A stretch of 64,000 bases of DNA from positions 1,364,411 through 1,428,410 of the forward strand of contig JAJQOW010000020.1 in the NCBI GenBank assembly GCA_037975125.1, given 5' to 3'. Numbering within the stretch: position 1 is the first letter of the stretch; every line of letters starts with the position of its first letter. The stretch is from Latrodectus hesperus (taxonomy: Eukaryota; Arthropoda; Arachnida; Araneae; Theridiidae). A model generated the notes under the pieces. That model saw nothing but the letters and a program-made list of their open reading frames with translations, had not been told where the DNA came from and did not search any database. This document shows, in pieces, positions 1 to 14,620 of the stretch. Made by a program: the position numbers and the translations under genes.

Positions 1-413
1 AGACCATTCGAACCAATATTTCAATAATTCTTCAAGTAAAGTTGAGTTGTACGTCCTCCGATCTCTGAGCCATCTCTTGATATTGAAACGATTCTCAGAG
101 TCCCACGTGCACGATTACTGATCGATATCGATATAGAAAGAGAACTCTGAGGTGGATAACTTCCTGCATGTCCATGTTCTAATGGTCCGCTCATCCATGC
201 TAGTTCCTATCTGGCATTGTTTCACAAATGTCATGACAAGCATTGTCTGGCAGCAAATCGTGAATTCGATTTTAAAACGCGATTTGAACTCTTTCTCTGT
301 TGGGATGAAGGCTTTCTTCAGAGGTCTCAGCTGAAAAGGGGAACAAACACTTTAAATATCTGATACAGCTGTTCATTCAATTTTTTTTAAATTTGTAATC
401 GGTAATTAAGTCC

Positions 414-416
<3 letters not shown>
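1..416. other. AT-rich non-coding sequence
   Basis: No gene or repeat that I can support. An open frame at 152-334 has no recognisable domain. Confidence 0.4.

Positions 417-489
<73 letters not shown>
417..489. repeat. (TA)n microsatellite
   Basis: Uninterrupted alternating A/T for 73 bp. Confidence 0.95.
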
Positions 490-490
<1 letters not shown>

Positions 491-1514
491 CTTTCAAGTA
501 AAATTAACTGTGTTCATATTGAATTCTTCATTTATTTAAAAAAATACATATTTTAGCATAAAAGCGATAATAATTCAAGGCATGTTTACAGACTAAGGCA
601 GTAGTCGATTCAGAATTCAATTCAAAAGAGCCAAATCTTGATAATTTAGAATTGAAATTAATTCAAAGAGCCATTATTTTTAACATAACTTTTGCTTTAG
701 CAGGAGACATTATTACGGAATTCATAAAGATTATAAAAGTACACCCTGAAGCTTGCCATTGCTAAATGAGTATCAGCGCATAAAGATGATAATGATACTT
801 ATTAAAAAATGTAACTAGTAAAATAATATGAAAGGTGTTCTTAAAAATGACGACAAACACTCCACTCATGTGAAGATAGGTCTTGGAAAGTAAGGATATG
901 ATAAGTCAGATTTGTTTGATGTAGATTTTAATGTGAGGTACGATTCCAAGTTGTCATCGCTCAGCCGATTTTACTCACGATCCTGTTCGTGCTTGTTCAC
1001 CTGAACATGCAGACCCAATTACGCGCGGATAGCAAAGGCTAATTCTTCATGCGAGCCAGGAATACTGTTCAAGTGTTAGAAATCATCTTCCCTCTCCACA
1101 TCTTTTAAAGCAGACCACTTGTGTTGTATAAACTCCCATATATTTCATGTATTTCTTTTCTATAGTTCCAAATCGATACAAAGACGCTCGAATTTTGAGC
1201 TCCATGATTCTTTTCTTTTTAAATGAAGCAACTGCATTTCAGAGTTCTGTCATCCGGACATTCAGAGATATGAATGAATGCCTTTTGAAGGATTCGTCAA
1301 TATTCGCTTGCCTTACCGAGAACTATTTCGAAATGACTGATGGAGAAACGATGCCACTGCCAAAATCATAGAACTTTTTAAAGGAATGATTTCGAAAATT
1401 TTTTGCACCTTTTGTCTGGACTCTAGACTTTGTGATATTTTTGCTTTCTACACATGCGCCCCTTTTTTATATACTTGCTTTTTAAAACTTTTTACTCATC
1501 TCTTATAGAGAAAG
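490..1514. other. Non-coding sequence, nothing recognised
   Basis: AT-rich. A short open frame at 1147-1371 shows no recognisable motif. No repeat family seen elsewhere in the window matches here. Confidence 0.4.
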
Positions 1515-1812
1515 AATATGAGTGACATTGCGTGCCTGGACTAAGCATTTTATCGGAGGTCCGTAGCCGATTAGCAGAGAGCAGCGCGCCCTGGAACAGC
1601 CAACGGCCTGAGGCGGCTGCTGTGCGGCGTTTCAATAGCGCACTTGCCTTCCTGGTGGTGTCCATTTCCACGTACCGTGAGAGAAGAAACGCAGAAAACT
1701 CCCATGCACTCACACAGTGCGTGCGGAAGATCTGCATCCATTTCTTGTTACTCAACAGTGGCTGGGATAGAACACGGCACCTTTCCACCTCTAGGCTACT
1801 CTAAACGTAGGA
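1515..1812. repeat. GC-rich dispersed repeat, copy 1
   Basis: Resembles 62335-62500: both contain a CTTGCCTTC-TGG segment, CCCATGCAC about 60-70 bp later, and then CAACAGTGGCTGGGAT. The order is kept while the spacers have diverged. It is probably a SINE body or a fragment of a longer element. Overlapping open frames on both strands have no protein-like features. Confidence 0.5.
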
Positions 1813-1910
1813 ACGCAAGCTGTGCTTTATAACAATAACGAAGAAATAGTGACTTGTGAAAAGTCTAAATGCGATGTGCAATATTATTTGTAGCGTAATT
1901 TGTATAAATT

Positions 1911-1977
1911 TGCTTTTTTTATTAAAAATATCCCTATTAAATTTCTCTTAATAGGAATATTTTTTTTAAAAAAAAGC
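1911..1977. repeat. AT-rich foldback, arms about 30 bp
   Basis: Left arm GCTTTTTTT...ATCCCTATTAA (to 1940) and right arm TTAATAGGAAT...AAAAGC (from 1948) are inverted copies with few mismatches around a 7-nt loop. Confidence 0.6.
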
Positions 1978-3329
1978 TTTCAAATAGTTAAATAAATTGA
2001 AAATATTTTTGTTAACTTAGTTTTAGAATATGTATAATTCATTAATAAAATTCCAATTTGTATTTAACGTATTTTTGTAACTTTATGTGTAATAATAACT
2101 TAAATGCGTCATTTTGCTTTTGGGCAATTGTTTGTAGAAATAATATGTGATGTCCATAATACATTTTTAATGCACCCACTTTTATATTTACCGCTTTTTG
2201 AGGTTATGAATAGAATAATATAAATACCATTTTCTACCTAATGATTTAAAAAGTATTTAATGAAACTGTAGTTTAAGCCTACTTACGAATGTTTTTAATG
2301 TCAAAAATAGATATTAAAGATAAAAAGAAATATTTTTTAGAATTAAACTTCTGTTTCAAATATATTCCTTATGACGTTAAATACATAAATTGATTTTCTA
2401 AAAAATTCAATCAGTTTAATTTTTAAATCGTTAAGCACTCCTTTTTACTCATTTCAATCATAAAAATAGTTTGTTTAAACTAGAATTGGATTCTCCCTCT
2501 CTCTTTTGGCTTTTTTCTTTATATTAAAATACAATAACATCAAGTTATAAAACTAAGGATAATTTATTTAAAAGAACGAGACGTTGGCAAATATTAAAAA
2601 TCCAATTATTCCATTCAGTTAACATAATTGCATTGCGAGACATCATTTTGACGTCCTTCTCATGAATCATAAGTTTCTTTTTGTGATGTATTCCCATCTT
2701 TAATTGTTAGTTTACCATGCAAATGGAGTCGGGCTTGTGCTGGTCCTCCACCCTCCCACGCAAGATGGTATCCAGAACCCTCGCAGCGGCCCTGAGTCGG
2801 CGGCTGATTGCGGACCCCAAGGACTCGGCAGCAATCTTAACGATCGCACTCAATCCCTGCCGTGCTCACAGAGAGCGAAGACTGTAGCACTTGTCGGAGC
2901 TAACAAAGGAGAGCGGAGAGGAGGGGGTTGACCTCGAGATAAGTCTTGGGCGATGCGCGCACAAAAGGATGGATTCAGAAAAAAATCCTAAAGAAAAACA
3001 AATGTGATTTTATTTACTTCTTGAACAACTATCTCCCGTTAGCCTTGGATTCCCAATCAACAGGTGCGATTCAGCATTCAAGATTCATTCAGATGTTTCA
3101 GGAAATACCGCGATGGCTGCACCCTGTCTTACAGATAGGGATCACTTTAACTGTTTCCGAGAATCGACATCGAAGTGAGAAGAAAACGCTTAAAAAATAT
3201 CTCGTGTGGAATCTATTCTCTTTTTTTATCCCAAGATCCAACGGCAGAGTACAATCGGTTTCACCTTTACTTATTTCAAAGCGATGTTCTTAGAACATGT
3301 ATTTGGTTTGTATGAATTATTGAATCAAA
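1978..3329. other. Non-coding stretch with a GC-richer island at 2700-2940
   Basis: Mostly AT-rich. Between about 2715 and 2940 the sequence turns GC-rich and CpG-containing (CCCTCGCAGCGGCCCTGAGTC and similar). It holds a short open frame but no recognisable domain. It could be an unrecognised exon, a regulatory island or an old repeat. Confidence 0.35.
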
Positions 3330-3334
3330 AGAGA

Positions 3335-3600
3335 GGCCGGGTGGGGGCTCGTTTTCGTTATCGGAAGATCATGAGTTCGAATCCCGACCCAATCCGAGAC
3401 ACGCCGCGTTCGCTCATGGCGGCGTGTTGCCGGGGTTGCAAAGGAAATGAATGATACGTCTGGGGGTGGCAGACCGAGACTGGGGGTCTTCTGCTGCGTC
3501 CTTGCTTCCAAATGGCGAACATCCTACGATGGCACACCCTCTGGGTGACCCTCACTTCCTCCCCTTGTCGTGAGGAAATCCCAGTGGCCGGCATTATAAA
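3335..3600 (+). repeat. tRNA-derived SINE, family B
   Basis: Contains the B-box-like GAGTTCGAATCCCGACCC, preceded by CTCGTTTTCGTTATCGGAAG. The body carries CGTTCGCTCATGGCGGC, CTGGGGGTGGC and GATGGCACACCCTCTGGG. The same order occurs at 51690-51965, and rearranged or diverged relatives lie at 54297-54600 and, inverted, at 14345-14620. Pol III promoter motifs and dispersed copies support a SINE. Confidence 0.65.
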
Positions 3601-3759
3601 ACATTATATTATCAAACAGCTTTTTGTAGTTATTTTTATTTATTTATAAAAATTAAAAAAACCACTTTAATAATTAAAAATTTGAAAAATTACTTTGTAC
3701 GATTCACAGCAGAGAATTATTTAATTCTCTTAACACGACTTTTATGAATCCTATGCTGT

Positions 3760-3820
3760 TGTGATAGCAGCCGAATGGTTGATGCGTTTACTTCAATAGA
3801 GTTGCCGATCATCCATTAAA
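3760..3820 (+). repeat. Truncated SINE, family C (5' part)
   Basis: AGCAGCCGAATGGTTGATGC matches the A-box end of the family C copy at 60063-60235 (GGCAGCCGAATGGTTAGTGC). The rest is missing or unrecognisable. Confidence 0.45.
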
Positions 3821-3861
3821 AACCACTCATACGTCTAACACTAACCATCCATAAATTATTC

Positions 3862-4090
3862 GGGCGCTCCGTGGCTGAGTGGTCAAAGGCATCACTGCTA
3901 ATCGCTTGAGTGCGTAGGAGTGTGGGTTCGATTCCCACCGTGGCCCTGGGTGTTTTTCTTCCTTATCTTCAGTGGTTGTTCATCTGTCATTGTGCTATTT
4001 GTCCTATTATCGACGAAGACTTACAAGCGGATCTCAAGAATCAAGCATACAAGTCTGAATATATGCAATGTAATAAAATAAATAAATAAA
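3862..4090 (+). repeat. tRNA-derived SINE, family A, copy 1
   Basis: The head resembles a Ser/Leu-type tRNA: A box TGGCTGAGTGG and B box GGGTTCGATTCC. A body follows with ATCTGTCATTGTGCTATTTG and GACGAAGACTTACAAGCGGA, then an AATAAATAAATA tail. Flanking direct repeats differ by one base (TAAATTATTC at 3852-3861, TAAATCATTC at 4091-4100), as expected for target-primed insertion. It is not a functional tRNA gene because the 3' end continues into the SINE body. Confidence 0.82.
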
Positions 4091-4100
4091 TAAATCATTC

Positions 4101-5121
4101 GGATCAAGATGTGGACACGTTTAAATATTAGATATAAAAATTTAAAAGCGAAGTTATAAATTGGAAGAGGGATTTTTTCGTTTTTGCTGCATTTTTGATG
4201 GATTATTTTAGTTAAAGTAAGAAAAAAAATATGCTTTAAGGAGACACCTTTCGATCGACTCAATTTTTTTTAATAAATGAACAATTGACACACTATTTTT
4301 CGGATATCTATAATTATTTATTATTTGACACATCAAGTTTTCAAAATTTTAATTGGCTTACATTATGAGAATATCAAACAAAACCAAATTTTAACTAAAA
4401 TTTTACATACTCAAATAAGGATTTTTTTCTCAAAGTTTAAATTTTAAGTTCTTTTATATAAGTTTAAATTTTTAATTCTTTTGTGAAATGGATTTCTAAA
4501 TTTATAAAGGTTTTTATATTCATAAGACTATAGTGAGCTTTATAAATTTAGATTATTTCAGTTAGTTACAATTTATAAAACATGTAAAAAATTTAAAAAG
4601 TATTAGTTGTTAAAAATTATATTCGAGATATTAAATATTAAAATCAACAATTTTTTTTAAAAAAATAATTCTATTTTTCAAACTAAGCTCCAGTTATTAC
4701 GTTTGTTCATTGAAATCTCATTTAGAAATCCTATCACGAAACATCAAAACTATTTAAAATTTGTACATCATTTTGCAAGCACCAACAAAAGAACACGTCA
4801 CATATATTTTACATTATTATATAAATTTCAAATAAGAATTTATACTCACAAGGGAAACAAAATTCTCTTTAAACTGAAATTTTGTCCTTATGTTAAATAT
4901 ATGCATTTAAAACCATTCGTAATTCTAATTTCTACCTTTATAAGAAGTAATAATTTGGCTAATTATATGTATTGACCATTTTCACCAAAAAATATGTCAC
5001 TGAATGCTGCTTACTTGAATTCAAATTCTGATTTTTTAATCTTAAATTGAAAGGTTGCCATAAAAATAAATATAAAAAATTAATGTTGGCGTAAGCTAGG
5101 CAATAGTCAAAAGAGAATATT
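4101..5121. other. AT-rich non-coding sequence
   Basis: Nothing recognised. Short open frames (for example 4703-4975) are low-complexity and have no domain. Confidence 0.4.
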
Positions 5122-5715
5122 TTGCTTTTTCTGCTGTTCTATATTGTCCATGTGTTAATGGCGGGCGCTCCGTGGCTGAGTGGTCAAAGTATCACTCCGA
5201 ATCGATTGAGACCCACACTCCTACATAGTAGGAGTGTGGGTTCGATTTCCAACGTGGCCCTGGGTGTTTTCTTCGTTATTCTTCAGTGGTTGTGTATCTG
5301 TCATTGTGCTATTTGTCCTGTTATCGACGAAGACTTACAAGCGGATCTCGAGAATCAAGCAATGTTTGAATATATGTATTGTAATAAATAAATAAAATAG
5401 TGTTAATGGCTTTAATGAATGGAAAACGGTTTCTCAAACCGAGATGTTTGGGTCTATATCTGAGATCATTTTTATTACCAAAACGAACTTCGACACTACT
5501 CTCAGACATTCTATGGTGAACTTCGCCTTGTTTGCTGCCATTCGAAGAATGTGATTGGAATGCACGTAACAAATTCGTAGCCAAGCTGGATTTACAAAGC
5601 CGTCTCAATACGATGGGACGTAAATGAAACGTTATCTGAAGTCAGGGATGTTTTAATGAGAATTGTAGCAAAGTGGCGTCGTCAGGATCTCAAATTGAAC
5701 GAAAGAATCAACCGA
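5122..5715. repeat. Dispersed repeat E, copy 1, split by a SINE
   Basis: The flanks 5122-5162 and 5400-5715 together match 44291-44632 at roughly three quarters identity by eye. Shared segments include AACTTCGCCTTGTTTGCTGCC and a GGAAAACGG-TTCTCAAACCGA segment. The match is interrupted only by the SINE at 5163-5399. On the minus strand both copies encode a similar peptide around GSKQGEVH. Confidence 0.7.
5163..5399 (+). repeat. tRNA-derived SINE, family A, copy 2, nested in repeat E
   Basis: Same head, body and AATAAATAAAAT tail as the copy at 3862-4090. It is flanked by a perfect 11-bp direct repeat GTGTTAATGGC (5152-5162 and 5400-5410). The other copy of repeat E at 44328 has a single GTGTTAATGGC, that is, an empty site. 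The tRNA part contains a short extra segment: CCTACATAGTAGGAGTG is locally palindromic. Confidence 0.88.
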
Positions 5716-6981
<1,266 letters not shown>

Positions 6982-7076
6982 GATAAAACATGAAGAAAAG
7001 TGAAATCAGAAATATAAAATTGGAAAGATACTTATTATGCAATGTAGTTCCAACATTATATTTATATATGTCTTTT

Positions 7077-8689
<1,613 letters not shown>

Positions 8690-9250
8690 CCTTGCTTGGC
8701 TGGTGGTCCATTATCATTCCTCGATCGCTAAGAAGCATTTAAAGTCGCCTGACTCGCCACTTCTTCAAAAGCAGTTACGAATCTCAACTGCTTCGTGGAT
8801 GCTGGAGGGGTTGAAGCGCGCAGCAGTCAAAACAGTTTCCAGTCTCAATGCACATTCGGGTGATAAATAACTCGAACGTAAAAAGAAAAATTCAAAGCCA
8901 TTTCGCGGTTCTTTGTCATCCCACTCGTCATCGAAGGTGCGAGCAGGAAATTATCGGCTTTTGCGTTCCATTTTCTTATAAAATATCGACGTCACGATCA
9001 GCACATTTCACGTTTTAACAATCGAGTGAAAGGTGGAGGCTGCTTGTGGCGTTCAGTCCCCGAGCAGTGCGATGGGAGGGAAGCTGCAGACGCCGCCCCC
9101 CTCGACATCATCCCGAATGAATTCGTCATCCCCAGATGAATTCTTTTTAATGCGTCAGGAAAAGTGAAGAAGAATGAAGCTCGTGCTCTTTCCATTGGCT
9201 CTGAATGGGGGGCTGCCACACAGGTGGAGGACGTTTGACGAGCACAATCC
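8690..9250. other. GC-richer, CpG-containing island without recognised gene
   Basis: Base composition is clearly higher in G+C than the neighbours, with many CpG. It holds CCAAT-like CCATTGGCT at about 9190-9200 and a TATAAAATA at 8977-8985. No convincing open frame and no match to repeats elsewhere in the window. It could be a distal promoter or enhancer or an undetected exon. Confidence 0.3.
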
Positions 9251-9449
9251 GCTACCAGACCATGTTAGATATCCGTATTGCTCGTTAACTGATCATCCAT
9301 TCACCATCGATTTTTTGTGAAATCGTTTCCTAAATTTTTGGAGATCCTAAAAATTAAATAGAAAAAAGAATGTATAATTTCTTAGTAAGTTTATTAAAAA
9401 AAATAATATATACGTATAGTTTGCGTATTAATCAGTTCTTTTCATTTTT

Positions 9450-9960
9450 TGCTTACGGGGCATTCAATAATAAGTCCAATGTCGATTGCTTTTCGCTCCT
9501 TTTCAAGACTTGACGGAAGTGAAAAAAATAATTGTTGTAAAGATCTCTAACTTTACTGATATCAGCTTGGTTTGGGTGCCATTGTAAGACCATTGCTCTG
9601 ACATCCACCCACTTCTTCAACGAATGAACGAAGGGGGTGCTCAAAATGAAATGAAAATCAAAACTGATGGTCAACTTTGGCTATAAATACTCTATTGGAA
9701 AAAACATTCTTTTCCAGTACAGAACTTTGAAGTTTAAAAGGCGAGCAACATTATTCATGAGAGATGAAAACGGATTTTTGGTTCTTTTGGTTTGGCAACA
9801 CGGCTGCACAGGTTGCTCCCGAAAACGTTCGTTGGAGTTCGTTTCAGTTCGTTATCGGAATATGCGTTCGTTGTGCGAACACAAAAATCTTCGTGAAAGT
9901 GTTCGTTGTTCGATGCGTCCGCAGTGAGAACTGTTCGTTAACCAATCACCCGTAGATGAT
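9450..9960. other. Non-coding sequence with a cluster of GTTCGTT motifs
   Basis: Short open frames on both strands show no domain. Between about 9826 and 9946 the heptamer GTTCGTT or close variants occurs six or seven times. Confidence 0.35.
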
Positions 9961-10374
9961 ATGAACGTAGATGATTTCAATTTTTCAAGTATTTCAAATT
10001 TTATAATCGAACACATGAGGCAAAACTTCAATTCGATAAAGTTTGACTGTGATTTTTTTAATACTTATTTTTCCTTTTTGCTGAATACAAAGAGAAATAA
10101 GTTTCTGAAAACACTCATGAAATATTAAAAACATCGTTGTTTCTCAATAATAATCTTATCATAAGGATGTTGAAAAATTACCAGAGAACAATGGGATACT
10201 TTTCTTCTACCTAACCACGTATCCATATACATTAAAAAGAAGATTTAAAATTTCTTAAATATTATTTAATGATTACAATAATTTGTTCCTAATAGAATTT
10301 TTTCATTATTAGCCAAGTAGAAAAAGCAAAATATTCTACAATTTTTCCATGAAAAAAATACAAAAGAATTTTCT

Positions 10375-11170
10375 CTTTCCCATAATCTTCTATATCTGAG
10401 ATGAGTTGAGAGATGTCTGTTCATATAAATGTTTCCAATAAATTCTCATCCGTAGATGATAGCTTATAAAACATTTTTTTAAATTTTTATTTAAATTATT
10501 GGCTTAGAATCCTTAAATAACATATTTTTTAAGACTTTTAACACAATTTAAAAATACTTTACAAAGGAGGTAAAGCGTTAAATTATCTAAGTTTTTACTA
10601 ATATCACCATTTTGAAATTTTATTCATAAAATGATTTCCTTACTTTCACAGACAAATCATCGAATAAAATGTTCTTATAGTACTTTGTAATGATAAAATA
10701 TAAGGAAATATTTTTTCTAGTTCTCAGCATCTGCGATGTCTGTTCACGTGACCTTTTCTAATGAATTCCCATCAACAGATCGCATTTTATATGGAAAATT
10801 TGCACTTTTCGTTAGTTAAATCCTTTGCTCAGACAGATTAAACACTAAACACATTTAATATTGTTTAGAATACTTTTAAAAGAAGACGAAGACTTTATAT
10901 TTTAATATTCGGTAATATTATTCAGTATCTTTAGTTAATTTTTTTTTTTTTGATTAATTTGAATTTTCAATTTTTACCAAGTAGTCAGAGAAAACCATCC
11001 AATAGTTTTGTAATTTCCTTACATTTTTTTATGCAAAAAAATATTCCTCTTTCCCTAGTTCTCAGCGCCTGAGATGCGCTCAGATGTCTGCTCACGTGAC
11101 CTTTTCTAATGAATTCCCATCAGCAGATCGCTTTTTAGCGTGAACTCTTGCACTTTCTATTTGTTAAATC
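10375..11170 (+). repeat. Triplicated ~340-bp unit with conserved E-box core
   Basis: Three related segments centre on about 10420, 10745 and 11093. Each has a stretch like CTCAG-CTGAGATG-TGTCTG, then an AATTCYCATC segment and CAGATCGC or TAGATGATAG. In the second and third units a 39-bp core beginning CACGTGACC (10745 and 11093) differs at one base, while the surrounding sequence has diverged heavily. CACGTG is a palindromic E-box. Confidence 0.55.
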
Positions 11171-13735
11171 CTCTGTTTCAACCCTTTAAATGCCGGGAAG
11201 AGGGTGGGTGAGGAGGAGGATGCTGCGTGAGATAACCTTTTCTTCGGCCCCGAGTGACGAGGAGTGAACAATAAGTCATGTGGGCGTTTGTTACTCGCTT
11301 CCATGAAAAAAATCTCCTCATCAGCTGAGATACCAACTCACTACTGCAATTTTGCAAGAGAAAAATTACACACTTGAGTTTATCAGTTAAAGGAAAGAGA
11401 ACTGGTATTTGCTCAATGAATAAAAAAAAAAGAAAAATTAGGGAGGAAAAACACCGGTTCTTTTTTAAAAGCTGAATGACAAATATTAGACAGCTGAGTA
11501 GAGACAGCGATGTATTGGATTTCGGCAAAAACTCATTTTAAAACCTGGTCATTCAATATTGTAAGCATGATAAATAATTGGAATGGAGGAGATCTCAATT
11601 GGTTTTCCGAAGAGCTCCTTTCCTGTCCCAGGATGCGATCTGCAAGTGCTGAGCAATTGGATGAAATGCATGACGCTGGAATTATGCCTGCGTGGCAGCA
11701 ATTTTTCATTAAAATGAATGAAGCTCTGTAAGTTCTGCAGTATTAACCTTATATGGCGAGTCATTTAAAGTGAATTCGAAATGGGTCGGAAAGCTGGATA
11801 CTTGTTTAATTTCAAGTCATTTAAATTTTTTAAATCTAAATAAATAAAATTGACGATTTTAAAAATAATCGACGAATATTTTTAAATTCGTCAATCCCTT
11901 TTAAACTCATCGATATTTTTAAATTCGTCGATCAATAAAAGTGATCGATGAATATTAATTCCGAAATGAATTGCAAAAAATCATGTTAAAATATAAGATG
12001 TTTAATATCAATTACACTCAGTTAAAGTGAAATAATTAATATAATTGGTTAATATAAGATGTGTTGGCTTACAACATATGAAAGTCTTAAGAATTAGGCT
12101 ATGATTCTTTTCAAAACTTTCATAACATCCTTCGCAAAGAATTTAAATCATAACCAGTGCTGATGCGCACCCTTCAGGAACTTTGCTCGCTTCAAGAATG
12201 GAGCATCGGTATTCTTTCTCTTGTTTTTAAAATCGCCTTCTATCTGTAACTGCTTTTTGAATACAGAAAATATTTACAGCATCGGATTTCTGCATTTACA
12301 CGAATACTTTTTTGACTGTTAAAAATGCATTTTGTCCTCCCTCAGCAGGGTTCCCGAAATCCTTCAGTCATTGAAGCATTCAGATTAGATTCATTAGAAA
12401 ATTCAACTCGGTTGTTCGTTATCATAAAAAGTTATTCATCAAGTACTAAAACCGGCCACTTGTGAAATGCAACTTTCAAATTATTCTTTTAAATATTTTT
12501 TGTTGTTATCTATATAAATAATGTGTATTTAATATATTTTAGTTATTCTTTAAACACATATTTTTGTTGGAAAATAAGGAATTTAAAATTTCTCAATGTT
12601 TTGTAATTTTTTATGTAGTTTTTTTGACATCGTTCAAATAACGAAATCAAAATATCTTTATATTTAGTTTTCATATGAATAAACCATACCACAAAATAAT
12701 CATTTATTTCAAACCATTCATTTCAGAAATTTTTGAAATTAACTTTTTATTTTAATTTTCATTCAATAAGTGAAGAGAAATAATACGAAAGGATTATGTG
12801 TCAACCTGGCGGAATTTGCTGGAACTGTCTTTGTTAAAGGAATTTTGTAGTTGCGTCATAAAGAAATCAATAATAAAAGCTCAAAAGTTTCATTTACGAC
12901 TATTCTGATAAACTCTAAAATTCAACATGAAAATATCAAGATGGAATAAGAACTCTGAAAAGGACAGAAAAATACTGAAATATTTTTTGATTTACGTAAA
13001 TAAAGAAACAACAGCAGCTAAAAAATTGAAACAAAAAATGTGCGTATCAAAAAACCTTAGCATATTTAATGTTTTTATTGTGGCATCCGAATTTTTAATA
13101 TAAATCGCAGATTTAAGCGGATTTCAAGTAGCATTAAAAGAAATTCATACGAGATGAATATGAAACAGAGCGTTCATCCTCGAATGTATTTTTCTTCGGG
13201 GCCATAAATTGATATTTTGTGAATCCTGTTGCGAAAGAAGGTGGAGAAAAAAGACGCGGAAATCGGCAAAACGGGGAAACAAAGTAAATATGCTGCAAAG
13301 AATGAGCTGTCACATTTATTCACATATAAAACAAGAGCTGCTTCTTCGGCTGGAAGTTGTGATGAAATCTGTGAACTGTGTAAATAATTTGAATTTCAGG
13401 GCAATAAATCGAGTGGTGAAATATTTTGAGTAGAATTTTCTTCTTTCTCCCCCTCTCTATGTGGGACGTTAATCGATATCATAAAGTCAAATATTTGACT
13501 TTGCACGTCAAAGTGAAGTGTCTTCATTTTCATCAAAAGAATTCAAAACGCATTTATCTTGACAAAAAAGAAAAATGTATTCTTTAGAGCCTCATAAGAA
13601 AGTATTATAAATTTGAATTCATTACATCTCATTAAAAATGCATACTTTAATAGTAAAACCACACGTGCGTTCAGGGAAAGAGTTGCAGAATTAAATCAAT
13701 TCATGATTATACATATGAATATATATACAAAATAA
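11171..13735. other. Non-coding sequence with short palindromes
   Basis: A G-rich patch at about 11190-11290, then AT-rich DNA. At 11845-11960 several short palindromes recur around TCGACGAAT and ATTCGTC, spaced by TTTTTAAA. No gene recognised. The small open frames at 11178-11764 have no domain. Confidence 0.35.
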
Positions 13736-13965
13736 GGCACGTATGCCGTATAATCCAGGATGCCAAATTCTGAGATTTTCTTATGTATCTGGCAACCTGT
13801 TTTTTATTACGTCCTAGATACGGAGACATATACAAAAATATACAGAAAATTCTATTTTGTCAGCAATAGTATTTACGTCATCGCGCACTTCACAATATTG
13901 GCCACATTTCTTCATCACCGAAAAAATTCAGAATTTGGAATCCTGGATAATACGACATCTGTGCC
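13736..13965. mobile_element. MITE, copy 1 (230 bp, 8-bp TSD)
   Basis: The terminal inverted repeats are about 38 bp. The left begins GGCACGTATGCCGTATAATC and the right, inverted, begins GGCACAGATGTCGTATTATC; both continue into CAAATTCTGA. The element is flanked by perfect 8-bp direct repeats CAAAATAA (13728-13735 and 13966-13973). No coding capacity. Confidence 0.82.
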
Positions 13966-14344
13966 CAAAATAAATATATTATGCATTGTATATATTGCAC
14001 ACACACATATAATATTTATTTACTTATATACAGGTATTATTTTTTAATATTTTAAAAATATTTTCCTTGATAGTTGTTGATAGGTAGATGATTAACTAAG
14101 CTTAGTTAACAAGCTATGATAAATGTGTTGTGTTATTAAGCATTGTTATTGCTTAGTATGCATTAGACTTTAAATATGGTGTATTCTAAACATAAGCAAT
14201 TGGAAAAAAACATGTGTTATTTAAAATGTTTTTTTAGTTTTATCGTAAATTTTGCTCTTCATTCATGTAAAAAAAAACCTGTAATAATCGGATTTATTTA
14301 AAATTTGATGAAATTTGACATAATTTTATAAATAGTGTTGTTAT

Positions 14345-14620
14345 CACACCAGCATTAGCTCTGAGTTGGGCTCAACCACTTCGATAGAAGCAGCCGGATG
14401 GAGTCTTCGCGATTTTGAAGCAGGGACCACAAGCTGACGACCTCCAATGCCACCCCCAGGGGTGTCATTTCCCTTGGGGGACAGTGCGACCACGCCAAGA
14501 TTTAACGAGGCCCAGCCGCCATTGGCGAACACGACTGATCTTCTGTTAAGCAGGGATTCGAACTCACTACCTTCCGATAATGAGAACGATGGCCTTACGA
14601 ACCAGGACACTACGGCTTTT
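14345..14620 (-). repeat. tRNA-derived SINE, family B, inverted
   Basis: Read on the minus strand it has AAGGCCATCGTTCTCATTAT, then CGGAAGGTAGTGAGTTCGAA (B box), and a body with TTCGCCAATGGCGG. The promoter-proximal part matches the copies at 3335 and 51690. Confidence 0.65.

Noticed and set aside
3862..3947. Possible functional tRNA gene (Ser/Leu-like)
   Set aside because: The same head recurs with the same non-tRNA body and A-rich tail and has target-site duplications, so it is a SINE.
14344..14610. Minus-strand open frame as a gene
   Set aside because: It lies wholly within an inverted family B SINE.
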